Assembly (NCBI GenBank): GCA_019636495.1
Contig: JAHBXL010000001.1
Coordinates: forward strand, 186,001 to 250,000
Source of the DNA: Phycisphaeraceae bacterium
GTDB lineage: Bacteria; Planctomycetota; Phycisphaerae; Phycisphaerales; UBA1924
Direction: 5' to 3'
Length of the DNA: 64,000 nucleotides
Shown here: piece after piece, positions 23,193-31,826 of the stretch
Position numbering within the stretch: the stretch's first letter is position 1
How the letters are laid out: every line of letters starts with the position of its first letter
Made by a program: the position numbers and the translations under genes
The notes under the pieces: model-generated
Seen by the model: the letters and a program-made list of their open reading frames with translations, nothing else
What the model was told of the DNA's origin: nothing
Database searches by the model: none

Positions 23193-25187
23193 CTACACCG
23201 TCGCCGCGCTCTCGGCCCGCTGGTGCGCGTGCTTGCCGTCGCCGGGGAACTGCTTGACGCCGTTCTGGTCGGGCGTTCGGCCCGTGCCTTTGGCGGTGGG
23301 GCTTTTCTCCGGGATGACAAAGTCGGAGTTGGGGAGCGTCTCGGTGAGTTTCATGGCCGCGGCGGCGCCGGCGAGCATGGAGTCGTCGGCGTTTTCGTAG
23401 AGCGCGCGGAAGTGATCGTGGATCTCGACCTCGGCCAGGTCGAGGAAGTGCAACGCGGCGGTGCGGTCGCGCTCAAACTCGGCATCGCCGGTGCGGCCTG
23501 CGCCGTGCCGGGCGCGAAGGTCGGCGTCGAGTTTCGAGATCGTGCACAGCATCGCGTGCAGCAGGATGGCGACGTCGGCCAGCCGGGCCTGCACGGCCTG
23601 GCGGTCGAGGATCTTCACATCGAACTTCTTCGACATGATCTTGAACTGGTAACTGTGCTCGCGCACGAGGCGTGCGATGCGCTCGGCGGGCTCGCGCAGG
23701 TCGGCGGAGATGTTCTCGATGCGCGGCAGGGCGCGGCGGATGCCGAAGTAGACCTCCAGCCCGAGCGGGATCGCGATCTTCATGATCCGCATGTTCAGCG
23801 TGTTCCGCGCGGCCTTGCCGATGAACGCGCCGATCGACTCATCCGGCTCCTTCAGCAGGGCCTGCTTGACGCCCAGCATCTGCTCGGCCAGTTGCTTGCC
23901 GCCGTATCCGAAGATGTACGACTGCATCACTTCATTGGCGCCCTCGACGATGAGGTTGATGCGCGAGTCGCGGAAGATCCGCTCGACCTCGTTCTCGGTC
24001 ATGTACGACTCGCCGCCCATGATCTGCACCGCGTCGTTGACGGCCCGCCAGCCGAACTCCGAGCAGAAGACCTTGCACATCGCCGTCTCGACCTGGATGT
24101 CGTCGTCCTTGCGGTCGAGCATGCCGGTCGTCATGTACAGAACGGCGTCCATGGCGTAGCAATACGCGGCCATGCGCGCGATGCGCAACTGCACGAGTTC
24201 CTTGTGCGCCAGCGGGGCCTGGAACTGGAACCGCGTCATGGCCCACTTGGTCGCCTGGTCGCGCGCGTGCCGCGCGCCGCCCAGCATGCCCGCCGAGAGC
24301 GTGCAGCGCCCGTAGTTCAGGCACGAGAGCGCCATCTGGAAGCCGCGACCCTCCTTGCCCAGCAGGTGCTCGCGCGGCACGCGCACGCCGTGGAAACGGA
24401 TGCGGGCCTGCCACGTGCCGCGGATGCCGCACTTGCTGCGGTTCTTCTGAAAGATGTCGACGCCCGGCATGTCCGGGTGCATGACGAACGCGGAAACCTT
24501 GCCCTTGCCGTCCGGCGTTTTCTCCCGCGCCATGACGGTGAACAGGCCCGCGAGCGCGCCGCTGGTGGCCCACTTCTTCTCCCCGTAAACGACAAAGGAG
24601 TCGCCGTCGCGCTCGAAGTACGTCTCCTGCCCGCCCGCGTCGCAGCCGACGTTGGGCTCGGACAGGCAGAACGCGCTGAGCCAGTCCTTGGCCAGGTGCG
24701 GCAGCCACTTCTTCTTCTGATCCTCCGTGCCGAAGAGCATGACCGCCTTGCAGCCGATCGACTGGTGCGCCGACACCATCACCGCCGTCGAGCCGCACGC
24801 GTGGCCGATACGCTCCAGCACGCGGTTGTAACTCGTGATGCCCATGCCCAGCCCGCCAAACTCCTTCGGGATGGTCATGCCCAGCACGCCGAGGTCGAAG
24901 AGTTTGTCGACCACCCAGCGCGGGATCTCCTGATCCTGGTCGATCTTGATCGACGGGTGCTCGTTCCGCAGGTACTCATCGAGCCGCGCCAGCAACTGGT
25001 CGCACTCGGCCTGCTCCCTCGCATCGCACTGCGGGTAGGGGAAGTAGAACTCCTGCTTGATGTTGCCCCAGAACAGGTTCTTCACCGGGCCCATCTTCGC
25101 GGGCTCGGCGCCGAGCCACTCCTCCGCCTCTTCCAGCAGTTTGCGGTCCGCGGCGGAAATGCCCTTGAGATTCTTGAGGTCGGCCAT
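23193..25187 (-). CDS. Acyl-CoA dehydrogenase, large (VLCAD-like) type
   Basis: A flavoenzyme that introduces the 2,3 double bond into acyl-CoA. The 664-residue length, with about 220 residues beyond the usual 380-400 core, matches very-long-chain type enzymes. Visible family motifs are FGGLGMGITSYNRVLERIG, AFCLSEPNVGCDAGG (FAD/substrate region), YGEKKWATSGALAG and the catalytic-base segment NLIVEGANEVMQSYIFG. The C-terminal helical region (about 440-630) is the VLCAD/ACAD9-like extension. The ATG at 25187 starts MADLKNLKG. It lies downstream of the enoyl-CoA hydratase gene on the same strand, so two consecutive steps of beta-oxidation are encoded together. Confidence 0.92.
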   Translation of the reverse strand: MADLKNLKGISAADRKLLEEAEEWLGAEPAKMGPVKNLFWGNIKQEFYFPYPQCDAREQAECDQLLARLDEYLRNEHPSIKIDQDQEIPRWVVDKLFDLGVLGMTIPKEFGGLGMGITSYNRVLERIGHACGSTAVMVSAHQSIGCKAVMLFGTEDQKKKWLPHLAKDWLSAFCLSEPNVGCDAGGQETYFERDGDSFVVYGEKKWATSGALAGLFTVMAREKTPDGKGKVSAFVMHPDMPGVDIFQKNRSKCGIRGTWQARIRFHGVRVPREHLLGKEGRGFQMALSCLNYGRCTLSAGMLGGARHARDQATKWAMTRFQFQAPLAHKELVQLRIARMAAYCYAMDAVLYMTTGMLDRKDDDIQVETAMCKVFCSEFGWRAVNDAVQIMGGESYMTENEVERIFRDSRINLIVEGANEVMQSYIFGYGGKQLAEQMLGVKQALLKEPDESIGAFIGKAARNTLNMRIMKIAIPLGLEVYFGIRRALPRIENISADLREPAERIARLVREHSYQFKIMSKKFDVKILDRQAVQARLADVAILLHAMLCTISKLDADLRARHGAGRTGDAEFERDRTAALHFLDLAEVEIHDHFRALYENADDSMLAGAAAAMKLTETLPNSDFVIPEKSPTAKGTGRTPDQNGVKQFPGDGKHAHQRAESAATV

Positions 25188-25250
25188 GGGGGTCTCACCA
25201 AGTTCGGGACGAGATTGCAATCTGCCGACGCGGAGCGTCGGCCGCCAGTT

Positions 25251-26156
25251 TCACTTCTTGGCGCTCTTTTCGAAGAACGCCTCGATCGCCGCCTTTCCGG
25301 CGGGGGTCGAACGCAGCCGCACAAGTTCCCGACGTTCGACCTCCAGCGCGGCCTGCCAGCCGCCGTCGAGCCCCGCGCGGACCGCGTCCACCACCGCCAG
25401 CGCCGGCTCGGTGTGCGGCAGCGCATCGCGCAGCGCGGGCAGCGCCGCGGCGACGCGTTCGCGCGTGCCCGCGCGCCCGATCCACCGCGCCGGCGCGCCA
25501 TCGCGGGTCGGCACGCCGCGGCCACGCTGGGAGACGATCCAGTTCTTGCACGTTTCGATGAGAAGTTCGGCGCTTGGCGCGATCATGTCGAACAGGCCCG
25601 CGCCGCGTGCCTCATCGAAGTTCATCGGCTTGCCGGCGGCCGTGCGCGCGATCGCATCCGCCGGGTCGATGCGCGCCGGCAGAAGGTTTGTGCCGCCCCA
25701 ACCCGGACAGATCGAGAGGCCCGCCTCCGGCAGGCCGACGGGATACGGCTTGCCTGTCGGCGAGGGAGCGCCGACCAGCGCGTCGCAGTGCATGGCGATC
25801 TCCAACCCCCCGCCGAGTGCCGCGCCGTTGATGGCCGCGACCGTCGGGAAGGGCAACGCGGAGATCATCCCGAACACGCGCTGGCCATAGGCCAGATAGC
25901 GGTCCAGTTCGGTATCGCCGAGCGCCTGGATCGACCTCAGGTCCGCCCCCGCGATGAACACGCGGGAACTGGCCGAGGCGAGCACCAACCCCGCCGCACC
26001 TTTGGGCAGCGCGAGGAGGGTCGCCTCGATCCGCTGAATGAGCGGCTCGTCGAGCACGACCATGGGCGAGCCCGCCTGCTCGAGCCGAACCGCCGCGATG
26101 CCGGCGAACGGCCCGGCCGCATCGGTCTCGATCGGAAATGGAGCGGCGGTCGTCAT
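25251..26156 (-). CDS. Enoyl-CoA hydratase, FadJ/FadB N-terminal type
   Basis: A 301-residue crotonase-fold protein that adds water to 2-enoyl-CoA. The oxyanion and active-site segments are FIAGADLRSI, AAINGAALGGGLEIAMHCDALV and VGLPEAGLSICPGWGGTNLLP, with both catalytic glutamates (GGGLE and GLPE) present. The second half (GKPMNFDEARGAGLFDMI) resembles the N-terminal module of the FadB/FadJ multifunctional enzymes more than stand-alone EchA, but the 3-hydroxyacyl-CoA dehydrogenase half is absent. The following gene on the strand is the acyl-CoA dehydrogenase 63 bases away. The dehydrogenase and thiolase steps must be encoded elsewhere. Confidence 0.88.
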   Translation of the reverse strand: MTTAAPFPIETDAAGPFAGIAAVRLEQAGSPMVVLDEPLIQRIEATLLALPKGAAGLVLASASSRVFIAGADLRSIQALGDTELDRYLAYGQRVFGMISALPFPTVAAINGAALGGGLEIAMHCDALVGAPSPTGKPYPVGLPEAGLSICPGWGGTNLLPARIDPADAIARTAAGKPMNFDEARGAGLFDMIAPSAELLIETCKNWIVSQRGRGVPTRDGAPARWIGRAGTRERVAAALPALRDALPHTEPALAVVDAVRAGLDGGWQAALEVERRELVRLRSTPAGKAAIEAFFEKSAKK

Positions 26157-26338
26157 TCGAGGGGTTCGCTGTTGCCGCATCGAATCCGCGGCTTTGCAAT
26201 CATACCAACGATATCTGCAATCGCCACGAACAAACGCCGCCCAACGGGTGTCTCCGGCTCAGATGGGCCGCCCAAGGGCCGATATACCATGGGCCGAATG
26301 GGCCGGGGTCGGGCAATGTTGAACCGGAGCGGCGTCGG

Positions 26339-27070
26339 ATGGAAGTCGTCATCGCACCACGGGTCGGGCTCGCCGGGAACTTCGCCGCGCTGGATGCGGA
26401 CCGGCCATCCTCGTCGGTGTACTTCGCATCGGTGATCAACGCCGATTCCCGCCTGAGCGGCAAGGTGCTGGATGTCGGGTGCGGAAAGTCCGGCCCAACC
26501 GTGCCCGCGTATGCCACGACGCTGCGTCGCGCTGCGCAGATCGACGGGATCGACCCTTTTCCCGAGGTCAAGGAGAACCCGCTGCTCACGCGGTCGTGGG
26601 TCGGCGGGCTCGAGGATGTGCCCGAGATCCCGTCGAACGAGTACGACGCCGTGGTGTCGTTCTTCGTGGCCGAGCACGTCGCGAATCCCGCCGCGTTTCT
26701 GGCCGCGGTTCACCGCGTGCTCAAGCCCGGCGGCGTGTTCTATGCCTGCACGCCGCACAGCCAGCACCCGTTCGCCTGGTGCGTGCGTCTGATCGAGACA
26801 TTGAACCTGAAGGGCAAGATGGAGGACGTCGCGCAGCGCGGCTGGAACCGCTACCCGGCGTACTACCGCCTGAACTCACGACGGTCGGTGTTGCGGGCGG
26901 CGCGAGGTTTGAACTTCGCTCGCGCCGAGTTTCACTATCACCCGTGCGTGCAGTGGGACGAGAACTTCCCGCGGGCGCTTCGGTTTGTGCCGCGGCTCTT
27001 CGACCGCGTGATCGGTGTGCACGTCACAGCGGTGGCGCAGCAGTTGATGTTCAAACTGGAAAAAGCCTGA
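26339..27070 (+). CDS. SAM-dependent methyltransferase (class I)
   Basis: The 243-residue protein has a class I methyltransferase core: motif I VLDVGCGKSG (43-52), an acidic post-I segment (IDGIDPFPEV), motif II-like YDAVVSFFVAEHVANPAAFL and motif III VLKPGGVFYACTPHS. The layout is that of Methyltransf_11 enzymes; the acceptor is unknown. It has no signal or membrane segment. It starts at an ATG with GGAG twelve bases upstream and is divergent from the hydratase gene; a TATACC sequence near 26280 might be a -10 element but no convincing -35 accompanies it. It ends 4 bases before the convergent permease gene. Confidence 0.85.
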   Translation: MEVVIAPRVGLAGNFAALDADRPSSSVYFASVINADSRLSGKVLDVGCGKSGPTVPAYATTLRRAAQIDGIDPFPEVKENPLLTRSWVGGLEDVPEIPSNEYDAVVSFFVAEHVANPAAFLAAVHRVLKPGGVFYACTPHSQHPFAWCVRLIETLNLKGKMEDVAQRGWNRYPAYYRLNSRRSVLRAARGLNFARAEFHYHPCVQWDENFPRALRFVPRLFDRVIGVHVTAVAQQLMFKLEKA

Positions 27071-27073
27071 TTC

Positions 27074-28312
27074 TCAGCCGCGGCGGGCGCGCTTGGGGTC
27101 GAATGCCTCGCGCAGCCCTTCGCCGACGAAGTTCAGCGCGAGCAATGTGGTCCCGAGCAGCAGGCAGGGGAACAGCAGCAACCACCAGTGCGAGCGATAG
27201 GGGTTGAGTTCGGTCAGCCCTTCGGCCGCGAGGTTGCCCCACGAGGGCATCGGCGGCTTGACGCCGATGCCGAGGAAACTGAGGAACGACTCCTGCAGGA
27301 TCGCCTGCGGCACCGTGAGCGTGGCGTAGACGATGATCGGGCCAAGGATGTTCGGCAGCAGATGCCGCACGAAGATGCCGGTGGTTCCGACGCCCGTCGC
27401 CCGCGCGGCCTCGATGAACGGCTGGGCCTTGAGCGAGAGCACCTGTCCGCGGATCACGCGCGCCATCGTGAGCCACGACACTCCGCCGATCGCCACGAAC
27501 AGCGTGACGATGCTGATCGCCTGCCGTTGTGAGGGCGTGATCTCCCGCGCGGGCACGGCCGCGATGGCCCGCAGGCGCAGGGCATTCAGCGCATCATCGG
27601 TTCGTGCAGATGGGTCCAGCGCTGATGCCTCGCGCTCGACCCACTCGGCCCGAGCCTTGGTCGCCTGCGAGGTGATGCGGGCCTGGTAGTTGTCCACGAC
27701 GGCGTCCGCCGCGACGGCGAGCAGCACGACCAGCAGCACGTACGGCAGGCCGTAGAGGATGTCGACGATCCGCATGAGCACGGCGTCGGTTCTGCCGCCG
27801 ACATAGCCTGCGATCGCGCCGTACAGCGTGCCGACCAGCACCGAGAGCAGCGCGGCCGACAGGCCGATGGTGAGCGAGATACCCCCCCCGGCGAGGCATC
27901 GCACGAACAGATCGCGCCCGAGGATGTCGGTGCCGAGGACGTAGAAGGGCCGCGCGCGCCGGAGATCTTCGTCGGCGATGGCGGATGGGGCATCGGGGGT
28001 TGCGCCGGCGCGTCGCCGCGTGACCTCGACGAACCGCCGGAGCGTGTCGTCGGGCAGCGACTCGGGGTCGAGGTCGGCCGGCACGTCCGGCCGGTAGAGC
28101 CAACTGGGCGGCAGGTGGCGGCCGTGCCGGTCCTGCGAGGCGTAGCGCGGCGACTCATCGACCCGGCCGAGCGTGTACGGCATCGAGCCCAGGCAGGCGA
28201 GCAACATGGCCACCAGAAAAACAATGCCCGCCACGCCCAGCCACGAGCGCGTCAGCGGGTTGTCGCGTGCCGGCGGCGGCGCCATCAGCGCCGGGATGGT
28301 GCGCTCGTTCAT
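27074..28312 (-). CDS. Peptide ABC transporter permease (DppC/OppC type), orphan
   Basis: A 412-residue inner-membrane permease of the DppC/OppC family. The diagnostic FYVLGTDILGRDLFVRCLAGGGISLTIGLSAAL and EAARATGVGTTGIFVRHLLPNILGPIIVYATL (EAA loop, contact to the ATPase) are present, as is SFLSFLGIGVKPPMPSWGNL. Two long extra segments stand out: about 70 residues after the first membrane helix (RYASQDRHGRHLPPSWLYRPD ...) and a charged insert at about 205-265 (NYQARITSQATKARAEWVERE). No permease-B, ATPase or binding-protein gene adjoins it, so it may pair with the forward-strand operon at 34.7-41.2 kb or with genes elsewhere. It is divergent from nothing and follows the dockerin-tailed gene on the same strand. 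Confidence 0.88.
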   Translation of the reverse strand: MNERTIPALMAPPPARDNPLTRSWLGVAGIVFLVAMLLACLGSMPYTLGRVDESPRYASQDRHGRHLPPSWLYRPDVPADLDPESLPDDTLRRFVEVTRRRAGATPDAPSAIADEDLRRARPFYVLGTDILGRDLFVRCLAGGGISLTIGLSAALLSVLVGTLYGAIAGYVGGRTDAVLMRIVDILYGLPYVLLVVLLAVAADAVVDNYQARITSQATKARAEWVEREASALDPSARTDDALNALRLRAIAAVPAREITPSQRQAISIVTLFVAIGGVSWLTMARVIRGQVLSLKAQPFIEAARATGVGTTGIFVRHLLPNILGPIIVYATLTVPQAILQESFLSFLGIGVKPPMPSWGNLAAEGLTELNPYRSHWWLLLFPCLLLGTTLLALNFVGEGLREAFDPKRARRG

Positions 28313-28337
28313 CGGGCGAGCATAGGCCCGCGATCGT

Positions 28338-29177
28338 TCAGCACGGCGCGAACCACGCGCTCAGGAATGCGAAGATGTCCGGCACATCGTTCCCGTTCAT
28401 GCCGTCAATGTCGGCCGAAGGAAGACCGGCGAACCACGCGCTCAGGAACGCGAAGATGTCGTTCACCGCCACCACGCCGTCCTGATCGAAGTCGCCCGGG
28501 CAGTACGGCACCGTCCCGGTCCCCACGAACGAGCCCGAGATGGTGAGCGAACCCAGGGTCGGGTTCGCCGGGTCGATCGGCCCGCTGATGTTGATCGATC
28601 CCGAAAGCGTTGCCACGCGGTTGCTGACGGTCACCGTTCCGGGCATGCTGTTGGCGTTCTGCGTGCCGGTGTCGGCGAGGTTGAACGCCCCGTTGCACGC
28701 CAGAGGCGGCGTCTGGTTTTGCAGCAGCGTGCAGACGATGCCCGTCGCGGTGTAGGACGCGTTGCCGCGAGAATCAGCCGGAACGTCTGTGAACGTGAAG
28801 GCGTTGCCCGTGATGGCGACGGGTCCGACGGGTGTCCCGACGTTCGCGTACTCCACCCCGACGCCCGTCGCGTTCACCGTCAATCGGCCGACCTCGATGA
28901 ACACGATGTAGCGCAGCACCAGGTCCAGCGACTCGGTTGCCATGAAGTCAAAGTCGTGCAGTTCGATACTGCTCGGCGCGCTCGCGGCGTTGAGTTTCAC
29001 GCGGATGTAGCCCGTCACCGGCGACGTGTCCGTCCCGGTCACGCCGTTGACCGTCAGCGATGCCGTGACGCTCGACTGCGCCTGGTTGAGCACGATGTTG
29101 AACGCGGGTTCGGCCGCGGCCGTTCCCGCACAGACAGCGATGCCTGCCGCGGCGACAATCAGACGTTCCAGGCGCAT
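28338..29177 (-). CDS. Secreted protein with dockerin-like C-terminal tail
   Basis: A 279-residue exported protein: signal peptide MRLERLIVAAAGIAVCAGTAAA, a beta-rich body (about 24-215) with no recognised domain, and a C-terminal tail with two EF-hand-like dockerin motifs ([23 protein letters not shown] and, more degenerate, DIDGMNGNDVPDIFAFLSAWFAPC). Planctomycetes of this group carry such tails on many secreted proteins, where they probably act in sorting or docking rather than in cellulosomes. The very same [12 protein letters not shown] phrase ends the giant protein at 44285-49495. The start is fixed by the signal peptide; the frame continues upstream without meaning. Confidence 0.85.
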   Translation of the reverse strand: MRLERLIVAAAGIAVCAGTAAAEPAFNIVLNQAQSSVTASLTVNGVTGTDTSPVTGYIRVKLNAASAPSSIELHDFDFMATESLDLVLRYIVFIEVGRLTVNATGVGVEYANVGTPVGPVAITGNAFTFTDVPADSRGNASYTATGIVCTLLQNQTPPLACNGAFNLADTGTQNANSMPGTVTVSNRVATLSGSINISGPIDPANPTLGSLTISGSFVGTGTVPYCPGDFDQDGVVAVNDIFAFLSAWFAGLPSADIDGMNGNDVPDIFAFLSAWFAPC

Positions 29178-29329
29178 TGAAAATCCTCCATCGATTCGGC
29201 CGCCGCGGGCCGTTCGCACGGCCCGGGCATGGGGTCCCCTCCGACACCCAATATACCACATGCGGATCGATTTTCCTCGTAGGGAATGAGCGAAGTTGCC
29301 TGTCTTGACAGTTGGCCGGCCCGCCCACC

Positions 29330-30565
29330 CTATGGCCGCCTCCAGGAAGCCAGATGCGGCTGCACGCGGGCGTGCTGGGGGGGCGAATCCGGGGTCGGCC
29401 GCACCCACAGGATGGTTTCCGCCGCCGCGTGGGCGTGTTTGACCATCGCCAGGCAGATCACCGCTCCGGAGAGCATGGGGCTCACGGCCGAGGAGGTGAC
29501 CGCCCCAATTGCTTGGCCGGCCGGATCGGCCAGCACGTGCGAACCGGTGACAGGCTGCGGCGCATCTGCCGGGGTATCGAGCCGGAGAGCGACCAGTTGC
29601 TGTTTGGGGTGTCCGAGCGACTCCATTCGCGCGACCACTTCCTGTCCGAGGTAGCAGCCCTTCTTGAAACTCACCCGGTCGAGCAGGGTTTCGCGGCCGG
29701 TCTCGTGCGGGAGTGAGGTTGGTCCGAAGTCCACGTTGTAGAGCGGGGTGCCTGCTTCGAGTCGCGCGACATTGAACGCGTGCCAGCCGATGCGCCGTGC
29801 GCGTCGCGGGCCGGGCGCGGGCTCGGCCAGCGCGCCATCAGGGCGATCGGGCACCGGCGGCAGATCGGAGATGGCTTCGTAGATCGCGCGCGCATCCGAA
29901 GCGGCGGCGATGATCGTGAGCCCGATCTCGCCCGTCGTGTCGGTGCGCGTAACGAGCGTGCACCGCGGGCCCGCGGGCGTCGCGACCCTGGCGGCGCACG
30001 CTCGATCGCGCTCGAGATCCAGCACGGCGTCTGCGCCGACGGGGCAGTGTGCCGCCAGTGCCGCGCACGCCGCGGGGCCGTGTACTTGCACCATGTGCGT
30101 TCGCTCGCTCAGGTCCTCGATCTCGACGTCGTCAGCGATGACAAACGCCGAGAGAGTTTCCACGGTTCGTTGCGCGGCGTGAACATCCACGACGAGCAGC
30201 GAGCACGCGGCATCGCCCGTGATCGCGGGCAGGGCTCCCGGGGGCAGTTCGATGATCTCCAAGTCCGCGTCGATGCGGCCCTTGCGGTTCAGCCAGAAGC
30301 CGCGACGGATTGACCACTCTCCCATGCCGCGAACATCCTGCGTGATCATGCGTTGCAGGAAGGCGTGCCGGTCGGCCCCGCGAACGACGACCACGCCACG
30401 GTGGGGGCAATCCAGAGCCGCCGCGCCGGTGCGGATCGCGGCATATTCGAGCGCGAACGGCGCGAAGCCGATGGCGATGTGAACGCCCGCTTGCTCCGGG
30501 CCGTAGGCAAGGCCCGGCGCCCCCGCCGCGGCGTACAACTCCAGCATTGGCGACATTCTGGCCAT
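29330..30565 (-). CDS. ygfZ: YgfZ/GcvT-like folate-binding protein
   Basis: A tetrahydrofolate-binding protein of the YgfZ/IBA57 family, which helps in assembly or repair of certain 4Fe-4S enzymes such as MiaB. The 411-residue protein has the GcvT-like N-terminal domain (DRHAFLQRMITQDVRG, about 65-80) and the signature KGCYLGQEVVARM (302-314) with the functional cysteine at residue 304. A C-terminal barrel follows. Starts at 30556 or 30547 are also possible; none has a clear ribosome site. It is divergent from the M42 peptidase gene 138 bases away. Context gives no further hint. Confidence 0.9.
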   Translation of the reverse strand: MARMSPMLELYAAAGAPGLAYGPEQAGVHIAIGFAPFALEYAAIRTGAAALDCPHRGVVVVRGADRHAFLQRMITQDVRGMGEWSIRRGFWLNRKGRIDADLEIIELPPGALPAITGDAACSLLVVDVHAAQRTVETLSAFVIADDVEIEDLSERTHMVQVHGPAACAALAAHCPVGADAVLDLERDRACAARVATPAGPRCTLVTRTDTTGEIGLTIIAAASDARAIYEAISDLPPVPDRPDGALAEPAPGPRRARRIGWHAFNVARLEAGTPLYNVDFGPTSLPHETGRETLLDRVSFKKGCYLGQEVVARMESLGHPKQQLVALRLDTPADAPQPVTGSHVLADPAGQAIGAVTSSAVSPMLSGAVICLAMVKHAHAAAETILWVRPTPDSPPQHARVQPHLASWRRP

Positions 30566-30703
30566 TTCGCGGGAGGGTAGCATGCGTCGCGGGTGGCGCG
30601 GACGGCCCCCGCGCAGGCCGGATAGGCTTGGTCCGTGCTTTGGCTCCGCGGCCGCTTCGGCCGGCGGCCGGCCAGCGAGCAAGCGTCGATAAGGAGAGCC
30701 TTC

Positions 30704-31780
30704 GTGGCCAAACTGAACGTCGATTTGTTGAAGCGTCTGTGCGAGACACCCGGAGTTCCGGGGCGCGAGGAGCGAGTCCGGGCGTTGATCCAGAAAGAGA
30801 TCAAGGGCCTGTTCGACGATGTTCGAACGGACGCGATGGGGAGTCTGATCTGTCGGCGTGATCCGCGTGGAAGGAAGAGCAAGAAGGGCGCGAGCGGCAG
30901 GCCGACACGTGTACTGATCCTCTGCCACATGGACGAGATCGGCTTCTACGTCAAGGGCGTCGATGAGAAGGGGTTCGTGCGTCTCCAGAACGCGGGCGGG
31001 TTCGACACACGAAACCTGTTCAGCCGGCGCGTGCTGGTCTGCACGGAGAGCGGGGATTTCAAGGGGGTGATGAACCCCGGCGGTCGGCCCATTCACATCG
31101 CGACCGAGGAGGACAAGAAGAAGATCCCCGAGGTCAAGGAGTTTTTTGTCGATCTGGGCATGAAGGCCGACAAGGTGAAGAAGACCGTCAAGGTCGGCGA
31201 CTTTGTCGTGATGGATGAACCGGCGATCGAAGTGGGGGACAAGTTCGTCTCCAAGGCGCTGGACAACCGGGTGGCGTGCTGGCTGGGGATCGAATCGATC
31301 CGGGCGATCGACGATGCGAACGCGGCGCACGATTGCGAGATCTATGTCGCGTTCACAGTGCAGGAAGAGGTCGGCCTTCGCGGGGCGCACACTTCGAGTT
31401 TCGGCGTGGAACCCGACATCGGCGTGGGGATCGACACGACCCTGGCCTGTGACACGCCGGGCGTGCCGGAGGACGAATGCGTGAGCGTGCATGGCAAGGG
31501 CGTGGTGCTGCACGTGATGGACTCGTCGTTTATCTCCGATTACCGGCTCATCCGCGAGTTTGAGGCGCTGGCCGAGAAGCGGGGCATCCCGTCGCAGCGG
31601 TCGATCCTCGCTCGTGGCGGGCAGGACGGCGCGGCAGCGCAGCAGGCCCGCGCGGGCGCTCGCGCCGTCGGCATCACGGTCGGCACGCGGTACATCCACA
31701 CCGTCACCGAGATGATCGACAAGGGCGACCTGGGCGCGGCGCGCGACCTGCTCGCGGCGTGGCTGCCGACGGTTCACTGA
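30704..31780 (+). CDS. M42-family metallo-aminopeptidase / endoglucanase-like
   Basis: A cytosolic dinuclear metallopeptidase of family M42 (FrvX/TET type), trimming peptides from the N-terminus. Metal and catalytic residues are visible: His75 and Asp77 in LCHMDEIGF, Asp187 in KALDNRV, Glu221/Glu222 in VQEEVGLRGA, Asp244 in VGIDTT and His332 in RYIHTVTEM. The 358-residue length is normal. The GTG start is chosen because AAGGAG lies seven bases upstream (30691-30696), with no in-frame ATG nearby. Although some members were named endoglucanases, the motifs are those of peptidases. The fabI gene follows 46 bases later and may be co-transcribed. Confidence 0.93.
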   Translation: MAKLNVDLLKRLCETPGVPGREERVRALIQKEIKGLFDDVRTDAMGSLICRRDPRGRKSKKGASGRPTRVLILCHMDEIGFYVKGVDEKGFVRLQNAGGFDTRNLFSRRVLVCTESGDFKGVMNPGGRPIHIATEEDKKKIPEVKEFFVDLGMKADKVKKTVKVGDFVVMDEPAIEVGDKFVSKALDNRVACWLGIESIRAIDDANAAHDCEIYVAFTVQEEVGLRGAHTSSFGVEPDIGVGIDTTLACDTPGVPEDECVSVHGKGVVLHVMDSSFISDYRLIREFEALAEKRGIPSQRSILARGGQDGAAAQQARAGARAVGITVGTRYIHTVTEMIDKGDLGAARDLLAAWLPTVH

Positions 31781-31826
31781 GCAACAACGCGGCGCGGTCG
31801 ACGCGTTCGCGGCACGGAGATTCGGC

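Noticed and set aside
23175..26435. A 1,086-residue forward-strand frame opposite the acyl-CoA dehydrogenase and hydratase genes.
   Set aside because: It is antisense to two clear enzymes with intact active sites and has no protein-like motifs.
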